DNA of 11,407 nt from Promethearchaeota archaeon. GTDB taxonomy: Archaea; Asgardarchaeota; Lokiarchaeia; Sigyniarchaeales; SOKP01. The first letter of the stretch is position 1, and every line of letters begins with the position of its first letter. The position numbers and the translations under genes were made by a program. Shown here one piece after another: positions 6,591 through 11,407 of this stretch. Below the pieces are notes generated by a model. That model was not told where the DNA came from, searched no databases, and saw only the letters and a program-made list of their open reading frames with translations. The stretch spans positions 1 through 11,407 of the forward strand of contig JAUWZT010000110.1 in assembly GCA_030615145.1 (NCBI GenBank), given 5' to 3'.

Positions 6591-7229
6591 CTAATCATTT
6601 AAGCTAGATCCCAATTCAAATGCGCGTAAATATCTTGAAGGGTCTTCATGAAATTCTCTTAAAATCGTTACTATTAACTTTTCATAAAATATATCTCGAA
6701 ATTCTTTTACCCCCACTCCTAATGCTATTATTGTGCTGTAATTTGGGGAGTTAAAGTAATTAATTGAGAGCTCGTTGAAATCGAGCGCAAATACCCTTCT
6801 AGCTAATTGATCTAAAATATCAACAATTTGAGCAATCGAAGGATATTTGATTTTCTTTTTCGAATTTTGGATGCTTTGCTTTAAACCTGTTTGATGAGTG
6901 TTTAAAATCACCACAGTTTTTTCTGAAACATATTTTAAATTTTTTAAAGTTTCAAAGGGTTCAAGTCCTAAAACTAGATGTGCGTCTCTTATAGGAATTT
7001 TCGAGGAATTAAGATCTTCTATAGTATAATTCTCATCGAGGGAATATATCCTACTATCAATAAGATACCGAACAAATGCTATCTTCGATCGTTTCTTTTT
7101 TGGTTCATAATCTAAGGTTGACCCAACAGCCTTTTCAATTAAAATACTTCTATCTCCGTACTCCTTTAAGATGTTACGTAAAAGTGAAACCTCTCGTTTA
7201 TCTACTCCGGTTACCAGGATGTTATACAT
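6591..7229 (-). CDS. Diverged indolepyruvate/2-oxoacid ferredoxin oxidoreductase beta/gamma-like subunit
   Basis: IorB/PorG-type subunits help form 2-oxoacid:ferredoxin oxidoreductases, which turn 2-oxoacids and CoA into acyl-CoA with reduced ferredoxin. Family landmarks, counted from the ATG at 7229 (212 residues): strand MYNILVTGV (1-9), the central AHLVLGLEPFETLKNLKYV (83-101), which matches IorB 'D-x-VLG-x-EP-x-E-x-L', VVILNT (106-111), YPSI (129-132), RVFALDFNEL (145-154), a conserved GVGV segment and the closing P-x-x-x-LRAFELG (197-208). The GxGGQG nucleotide loop that should follow strand 1 reads DKREVS here, so it is lost. No IorA or catalytic subunit lies in the window. An ATG at 7244 would add five residues; 7229 fits the family better. 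It lies downstream of lipoamide dehydrogenase on the same strand after a gap of about 120 nt and converges on the phosphoesterase gene. Confidence 0.7.
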   Translation of the reverse strand: MYNILVTGVDKREVSLLRNILKEYGDRSILIEKAVGSTLDYEPKKKRSKIAFVRYLIDSRIYSLDENYTIEDLNSSKIPIRDAHLVLGLEPFETLKNLKYVSEKTVVILNTHQTGLKQSIQNSKKKIKYPSIAQIVDILDQLARRVFALDFNELSINYFNSPNYSTIIALGVGVKEFRDIFYEKLIVTILREFHEDPSRYLRAFELGSSLND

Positions 7230-7244
7230 ATCTCCAATTAGCAA

Positions 7245-7352
7245 TCACTTTATTATTTAATATTTGTAATTCTAAAAAATTCTCATCATTAATTATTCTT
7301 ATTTTTTAACGAAATGAAAAAGGAAAGAAAATAAAATAAGGTTTATATAAGT
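7245..7352 (-). promoter_or_regulatory. Spacer with T-rich terminator-like tract between lipoamide dehydrogenase and the IorB-like gene
   Basis: Reading the minus strand, the lipoamide dehydrogenase stop is followed by TTATTTTATTTTCTTTCCTT, a pyrimidine-rich tract that could terminate transcription. Further on comes an AT-rich stretch (AAATATTAAATAATAAAG, about 25-45 nt before the next gene) that could hold a TATA box. The two genes are therefore probably transcribed separately although they share a strand. Confidence 0.35.
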
Positions 7353-8837
7353 TTAATGATGAACTGGTCGACCCTTTTTGTGTATTGCCAAACCAAACAC
7401 ATCTTCCATTCCTTCTAAAACCATCTCGCTGATGGTTGGGTGCGAATGTATTGTTTCTGCGACATCGTGAACTGTTAAACCATGTTGCATAGCTAAAGCG
7501 ATTTCTGAAATCAATTCTGGTGCTTCAGTTCCAATACAAGATGCTCCAATAATTTTATGTGTTTGCTTATCCGCCAAAATTAAAATAAAGCCTTCTTCTT
7601 CACCCATACACTTCGCTTTTCCTAGCGACATATACGAAAATCGTCCCATCATTAACTCATATCCCAAATCTTTAGCTTGCTTTCTACGTATACCGACTGA
7701 CCCAATATTTGGGCTTGTAAAAATGGTTGCTGGAACAACCCTATAATCTGTGGTTCTTTCTTCAACAGGAAACCCCCCTAAGCTAGCTAAAGTGTTTGCA
7801 ACGGCAACATCTCCTTCGTGACTAGCAACATGAGCCAACATGAGCCCGCCAGTCACGTCACCAATGGCATAGATTCCTTTTACAGAAGTCTCTAAAGTTT
7901 TGAGGTCTACTTTTATTGATCCTCTAGCAGTTTCGATTCCAAGTTCTTTTAATCCTAAGTTGCGCGATTCTTTTGCTCGACCAATTGATACTAAGCAATA
8001 ATCAGCTTCAAAGTAAGACTTTTCGGCAGATTCTAATTGGTCTCTAGGAACAGCTGCTGAACAAGTTGTTGCTTTCACGCCCATTCCAGTATTATCAACT
8101 GATAAGACGTTTTGAGAGACATGTATTTTGATTCCTAAAGAATTCAATTTCTTTTGTAGCTCTTTCACGATCATAGGTTCTTCGGTTGCGATCGGAGAGG
8201 GAAGGTATTCTAACATGATAACCTTACTTCCAAAAGCAGAAAATATATTAGCAAATTCGCATCCTATTACTCCAGCTCCAATAATGAGTAATCTTTTTGG
8301 AACAATTTTGAAATCAGGAGAGAGGATATCGTCGCTAGTTAAAATTCTATCGTGATCAATATTAAACGCGGGAATTAGTGCAGGAGAGGAGCCTGTTGCA
8401 ATTATAACTCTTTTTGCTTTAATAGTTTTCTTTTCTTCTCCTTCTATTGAGATTTCAAAACCATCGTTAGCATTTCCACCTAAGATTTTTCCATGTCCCA
8501 TAAAAACATCGTTCTTCCACGCCTTTTCTAACGCACCTATTCCCCCAATTAATTCTGAAACAATTTTATTTTTACGCTCTACAGCTTTGCCAAAATCTAA
8601 CTTTAAATCACAGCTTACTCCAAATTCTTCTCCATTTTCTCTTATCCTTTGAATAAGTTCTGCAGATGCATATAAAGCTTTAGTAGGGATACAACCCACA
8701 TTTAAACAAGTCCCTCCAAGATTCTTTTTCTCAATTAAGGCGACCTTAGCACCATATTGAGCTGCTCTAATGGCAGAATGATAGCCACCAGGTCCCGATC
8801 CAATAACCGCTATATCATACAATTTAGTTTCCGACAT
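7353..8837 (-). CDS. lpdA: Dihydrolipoamide dehydrogenase (E3)
   Basis: E3 reoxidises dihydrolipoyl groups of 2-oxoacid dehydrogenase or glycine-cleavage complexes with NAD+ in the cytoplasm. All landmarks are present, counted from the ATG at 8837 (494 residues): FAD Rossmann loop GSGPGG (13-18); redox disulfide GGTCLNVGCIPTKAL with C44 and C49; ATGS (148-151); NAD loop GAGVIG (187-192); FAD GD pair at G326-D327 (IYAIGD); the dimer-domain catalytic pair HPTISE (466-471), whose His and Glu act as general base and partner. The frame extends 22 residues upstream to 8903, but that leader is hydrophobic and Lys-rich and unlike the family, while ATG 8837 begins MSETKLYDIAVIG and follows AAAAAGG. 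No E1, E2 or glycine-cleavage gene is in the window, so its complex is unknown. It is divergent from glycerate 2-kinase. Confidence 0.95.
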   Translation of the reverse strand: MSETKLYDIAVIGSGPGGYHSAIRAAQYGAKVALIEKKNLGGTCLNVGCIPTKALYASAELIQRIRENGEEFGVSCDLKLDFGKAVERKNKIVSELIGGIGALEKAWKNDVFMGHGKILGGNANDGFEISIEGEEKKTIKAKRVIIATGSSPALIPAFNIDHDRILTSDDILSPDFKIVPKRLLIIGAGVIGCEFANIFSAFGSKVIMLEYLPSPIATEEPMIVKELQKKLNSLGIKIHVSQNVLSVDNTGMGVKATTCSAAVPRDQLESAEKSYFEADYCLVSIGRAKESRNLGLKELGIETARGSIKVDLKTLETSVKGIYAIGDVTGGLMLAHVASHEGDVAVANTLASLGGFPVEERTTDYRVVPATIFTSPNIGSVGIRRKQAKDLGYELMMGRFSYMSLGKAKCMGEEEGFILILADKQTHKIIGASCIGTEAPELISEIALAMQHGLTVHDVAETIHSHPTISEMVLEGMEDVFGLAIHKKGRPVHH

Positions 8838-8972
8838 CCTTTTTATCAACTTCTTTAATATAAAGTAATAAATACTATATTTTAATTGATATAAATTGTA
8901 CAAACAATATTAAATTTAATAAATTATTTTGTCCAATTTAATAAATAATAATTCAAAGAGCAGTGTTCAAAG
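8838..8972. promoter_or_regulatory. Divergent promoter region, lpdA / glycerate 2-kinase
   Basis: This 135-nt region is strongly AT-rich. For lpdA (minus strand) CTTTATATTAA (8865-8855) lies about 25 nt before its ATG. For the kinase (+), TTTAATAAATAA (8937-8948) lies about 30 nt before its TTG. The 12-mer AATTTAATAAAT occurs twice in the same orientation (8913-8924 and 8935-8946), 22 nt or about two helical turns apart, and the palindrome TTGTACAA lies at 8896-8903. Either could be a regulator site; chance is also plausible in such AT-rich DNA. Confidence 0.35.
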
Positions 8973-10400
8973 TTGTTCGTTAAAAATTTATCGCAATTAA
9001 CTCCTAAAAGCCTAGACAAAATTACCTTAGAGTTAAGAAAAGTAGGACTTGAAGTTTTGGAAATTGCGATTAATTCAGTTGAGCCGAGCAAACTAATCCA
9101 GAATAATGTTAAAGTTATTAATGGTAAATTAAATATTCAGAAGGATGAATTCGATCTCAATAAATTTAGCAATATCTTTATAATTGGAGGTGGAAAAGCT
9201 TCCGCTCAAATGACTTTAGAACTCGAAAAAATTTTGAAAAAACAACCTAAGATAAAATACGATGGATTCATCAATATTCCAGAAGGTCAAAAAATAAGAG
9301 GTTATAGTCCTTCGAGCAAAATAAAGATGAATCGCGCTTCCCATCCTATTCCAAATGAAAAAGGTTTAACTGGCACGAAGGAGATAGTGAAAATTGTTGA
9401 AAATGCCACCAAAAACGATTTAATTATTTGCGTAATTTCAGGTGGAGGTTCCGCCTTATTACCTTTGCCTAAGCAAGGTATAACTCTCGAGGATTTACAA
9501 AAAGTCAATTCATTATTAATAGCCTCGGGAGCGTCAATTCACGAAATAAATATTATCCGAAAACATCTATCGGACTTTAAAGGCGGAAATTTAGCAAAAA
9601 AAATATATAATACTAGTAAAGCAACTTTAATAACGCTTATTATCTCGGATGTAGTAGGAAATAATTTGGATTCTATTGCCTCTGGTCCTACGGTTCCAGA
9701 CTTGACAACTTTTAAACAAGCTTATGATGTGTTAAAAAAGTATAATTTAAGCGTTAAGGTCCCTACTTCGGTAAAAAAAGTAATTGAAAAAGGTTTGAAC
9801 GACCCGAGATTAGAAAACCCTAAGGAACACGATGTTTGCTTTACTAATGTATACAATTATTTAATCGGAAGCGTCGATTTAGCTGTCGAAGAAGTATCAG
9901 CAAATTTGAAAGATTTTAATTTTATCATCGACTATTTTACAAACAAAATTGTAGGTAAGGCGGTAGATTTTGGAAAGGAATTACACGAATTAATTTCAAT
10001 AAAATTAAAGCCATATACCAAAAAACCTGGAAAACATAAACTAGCTCTAATTGGGACCGGTGAATTGACGGTTACGATAAAAGGAAAAGGAATTGGTGGA
10101 AGAAACCAAGAAATGTTATTAAGTTTTCTTGATAATGTAAAAAATAAGGAAATTGATTACAATTTCTTAATTATCGGAGCCAATTTAGATGGGATTGAGG
10201 GCAATAGTAAGGCAATGGGAGCACTTATCGATAATGTTTCACTTAATCAAATAAATAAAGAAAAAATTAAAACTATGAGCTATTTAGAAAACAACGACTC
10301 CAATAGCTTTTTTAAGCTATTAAAAAGCGAGATTATTACGGGACCTACCGGTATTATTGTTAACGATTTACTTCTTATTTTGATAGAGCTCCATATTTAA
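8973..10400 (+). CDS. Glycerate 2-kinase, MOFRL family
   Basis: This class phosphorylates D-glycerate with ATP to 2-phosphoglycerate, feeding lower glycolysis; in archaea it serves the non-phosphorylative Entner-Doudoroff route and, in other settings, serine or glyoxylate metabolism. The 475-residue chain shows the family's N-domain: VLEIAINSVEP, GGGKAS (72-77), SHPIPN (123-128), ISGGGSALL (155-163), RKHLSDFKGG (196-205), ISDVVGN (224-230) and IASGPT (235-240). It also has the C-terminal MOFRL domain: GTGELTV (361-367), GGRNQE (375-380) and TGPTGIIVNDL (456-466). The usual TDGIDG reads LDGIEG (405-410), a mild deviation. The only sensible start is TTG at 8973, because an in-frame stop lies at 8949-8951 and no ATG occurs before residue 80. 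Full length with all motifs, so an active enzyme is likely. Confidence 0.92.
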   Translation: MFVKNLSQLTPKSLDKITLELRKVGLEVLEIAINSVEPSKLIQNNVKVINGKLNIQKDEFDLNKFSNIFIIGGGKASAQMTLELEKILKKQPKIKYDGFINIPEGQKIRGYSPSSKIKMNRASHPIPNEKGLTGTKEIVKIVENATKNDLIICVISGGGSALLPLPKQGITLEDLQKVNSLLIASGASIHEINIIRKHLSDFKGGNLAKKIYNTSKATLITLIISDVVGNNLDSIASGPTVPDLTTFKQAYDVLKKYNLSVKVPTSVKKVIEKGLNDPRLENPKEHDVCFTNVYNYLIGSVDLAVEEVSANLKDFNFIIDYFTNKIVGKAVDFGKELHELISIKLKPYTKKPGKHKLALIGTGELTVTIKGKGIGGRNQEMLLSFLDNVKNKEIDYNFLIIGANLDGIEGNSKAMGALIDNVSLNQINKEKIKTMSYLENNDSNSFFKLLKSEIITGPTGIIVNDLLLILIELHI

Positions 10401-10432
10401 CGCTCAAATCCACAAAAAATCAAAAATTAATA

Positions 10433-10440
10433 TTATAAAA
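10433..10440 (+). promoter_or_regulatory. TATA-like box of the small zinc-ribbon gene
   Basis: TTATAAAA lies 22-29 nt before the ATG at 10462, the spacing expected from an archaeal TATA box to a transcription start at or next to the start codon. The message is therefore probably leaderless. It sits in the 61-nt gap after the kinase gene. Confidence 0.5.
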
Positions 10441-10461
10441 GTTATAGGTTTATTGATAAGT

Positions 10462-10620
10462 ATGGAATCAAATTTAATAATAACATGCCCGGTTTGTGGA
10501 TATACTTTTAGAAACCGCGATTCCTTCGCAAAAAAAAGGGATATTATTTGCCCAATGTGTGGATTTAAGTTTAAAGAACCAAGTTTTTTCCCTAAAAGAA
10601 TAAACAGGTTTTCAGATTAA
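10462..10620 (+). CDS. Small zinc-ribbon protein with two CPxCG knuckles (52 aa)
   Basis: A complete 52-codon frame starts MESNLIITCPVCGYTF and contains C9-P-x-C12-G and C30-P-x-C33-G, 17 residues apart. This is the layout of a rubredoxin-like zinc ribbon that binds one metal through four cysteines. A basic tail (FFPKRINRFSD) follows the second knuckle. Such small ribbons often act as transcription, RNA or protein-complex accessories, but the sequence does not say which. A well-spaced TATA-like box precedes the ATG and an 11-bp inverted repeat with T-run follows the stop, so it looks like an independent unit. The paired CPxCG motifs make it very unlikely to be a chance frame. Confidence 0.75.
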   Translation: MESNLIITCPVCGYTFRNRDSFAKKRDIICPMCGFKFKEPSFFPKRINRFSD

Positions 10621-10653
10621 TGCATTAAATGACTTTTTATTAAATTTAAGTTT

Positions 10654-10677
10654 TAGTTAAAAAAGATTTTTTAACTA
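10654..10677 (+). terminator. 11-bp perfect inverted repeat with T-run after the zinc-ribbon gene
   Basis: TAGTTAAAAAA and TTTTTTAACTA are perfectly complementary around a GA centre (10665-10666). As RNA this makes an A-U hairpin (10 bp if the loop is AGAU) with U6 in its 3' arm. Located 34 nt after the zinc-ribbon stop and before the next promoter, it is best read as a terminator, though a palindromic protein site is possible. Confidence 0.45.
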
Positions 10678-10718
10678 TCGTGAGTATATTTATTCTATAA
10701 AAAATATACAATTATTAA

Positions 10719-10736
10719 TCCATAGATATTTATGGA
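10719..10736. repeat. Short inverted repeat upstream of the last gene
   Basis: TCCATA and TATGGA flank a 6-nt spacer, centred about 50 nt before the ATG at 10779 and about 25 nt downstream of the TATA-like CTATAAAAAATATA (10695-10708). It therefore coincides with the expected transcription start and could be an operator or a leader hairpin. It is short enough to be chance. Confidence 0.25.
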
Positions 10737-10778
10737 ATTATAATATTAACAGAAACGTAAAAATAATGGTAATCTAAC

Positions 10779-11407
10779 ATGGCACGTAAAAAAGATAAGA
10801 AAACGCGAGCAGCACCTAAAGCCAGCACTGGCTGGGCTGCTGAAGAAGCTGCTGAAGAAAAAATAGCTGAGGGTTTAAAAAGATCTGATCTAGACGATGG
10901 AAAAGTCATATTAATTGATAGAGATCTTTCTACTCCTGTGATTGAAACGTACGATGCAGATACTGGAGAATTAGAGGGTTCAATTTTACTTAAAGATGGT
11001 ATTCGCGAGGGAATGACGGGTTTAGTAAAAATTATTGAAAATATCGATGTAGAACTAGACCACGACGCAAATATCGAATCAATGAACTTCCAAGGCAAAT
11101 TAAGCGTGGAAAATCAATCAAAGAAGGACCGATTATGGGATATTGATTTAACTCTAAAAAATATTGATAGCACAACTCTTAAATCAAACGAGATTAAAAT
11201 AAGAGAACTAGGAACAGACAAAAATACCAATACTTATGTGGAAGATTTTGTAATTAAAGGAGAAATCAAGAATCTTCTCTTAGTTAAAGAATACGTTAAT
11301 ACGCTTCCTGATGCAGATAGCGTTCTAAATATAAGAGACATAGAAAGTGATCTGTTGAAAGCTAAAGAAAAGACTAGCAAAGCTGGAAAAGCTGTTAAAG
11401 AAAGAAG
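10779..11407 (+). CDS. Unrecognised charged protein, 3' end outside the window
   Basis: The frame opens at ATG 10779 and runs without a stop to the window edge (209 codons seen). Residues 1-33 are basic then Ala/Glu-rich (MARKKDKKTRAAPK, then WAAEEAAEEKIAEGLK). Residues about 40-175 look like beta structure: alternating hydrophobic strands such as GKVILIDRDL, EGSILLKDG, NFQGKLSVENQ, LWDIDLTLKNIDS, NEIKIREL and DFVIKGEIKNLLLV. A helical, probably coiled segment starts near EYVNTLPDADSVLNIRD and runs through SDLLKAKEKTSKAGKAVKER. No signal peptide or catalytic motif is visible. The alternation of beta domain and Lys/Glu-rich helix would suit a scaffold or filament-like protein, but that is a guess. 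A TATA-like box is at about 10695. Confidence 0.7.
   Translation, partial: MARKKDKKTRAAPKASTGWAAEEAAEEKIAEGLKRSDLDDGKVILIDRDLSTPVIETYDADTGELEGSILLKDGIREGMTGLVKIIENIDVELDHDANIESMNFQGKLSVENQSKKDRLWDIDLTLKNIDSTTLKSNEIKIRELGTDKNTNTYVEDFVIKGEIKNLLLVKEYVNTLPDADSVLNIRDIESDLLKAKEKTSKAGKAVKER

Noticed and set aside
10730..11098. Minus-strand open frame of 122 codons (serine-rich)
   Set aside because: It is the antisense shadow of the last gene, which has a good start, no stops over 209 codons and structured hydrophobic alternation.
1..11407. CRISPR array, insertion sequence or rRNA
   Set aside because: No regularly spaced direct repeats, transposase motifs, terminal inverted repeats or conserved rRNA blocks were found on either strand.

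Overview
The window looks like the chromosome of an A+T-rich archaeon. The archaeal signs are an LSm/SmAP protein, a tRNA gene interrupted by bulge-helix-bulge-type introns with no encoded CCA, TATA-like boxes about 25 nt before several starts, and a tungsten-type aldehyde ferredoxin oxidoreductase. The lysine-rich proteins, the bacterial-style metabolic genes (lipoamide dehydrogenase, glycerate 2-kinase) and the absence of classical operons would fit an Asgard (Lokiarchaeia-like) archaeon. That placement is inference, not proof.

Layout. Positions 1-469 hold the 3' part of a GNAT acetyltransferase (+). On the minus strand, 2554-524 is a two-gene unit: an AOR-family oxidoreductase followed by a MoaD/ThiS-like protein that lacks the terminal Gly-Gly. 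Positions 2783-2661 (-) carry tRNA-Arg(CCU) with two introns, one at the canonical 37/38 site and one in the T-loop. Directly upstream of that tRNA and divergent from it is a CpG-poor segment of about 1.3 kb encoding a protein with two HNH-like modules. Next come an LSm protein (+) and a 714-residue calcineurin-like metallophosphoesterase (+). On the minus strand follow lipoamide dehydrogenase and, downstream of it, a diverged orphan subunit related to indolepyruvate ferredoxin oxidoreductase beta. Divergent from lipoamide dehydrogenase is glycerate 2-kinase (+), then an unlisted 52-residue CPxCG zinc-ribbon protein (+). The window ends inside an unrecognised charged protein (+).

How the genes may work together. 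AOR, the IorB-like protein, lipoamide dehydrogenase and glycerate 2-kinase all belong to central carbon and redox metabolism, but apart from AOR plus MoaD-like they are separate transcription units. AOR (aldehyde to acid) and glycerate 2-kinase (glycerate to 2-phosphoglycerate) could be consecutive steps of a non-phosphorylative sugar route if the AOR accepts glyceraldehyde; nothing in the sequence proves that substrate.

Most worth a second look: the doubly interrupted tRNA-Arg, the CpG-depleted double-HNH segment that abuts it, the MoaD-like protein without its sulfur-carrier tail, and the IorB-like protein that has lost the family's GxGGQG loop. No CRISPR array, rRNA or complete mobile element was seen.
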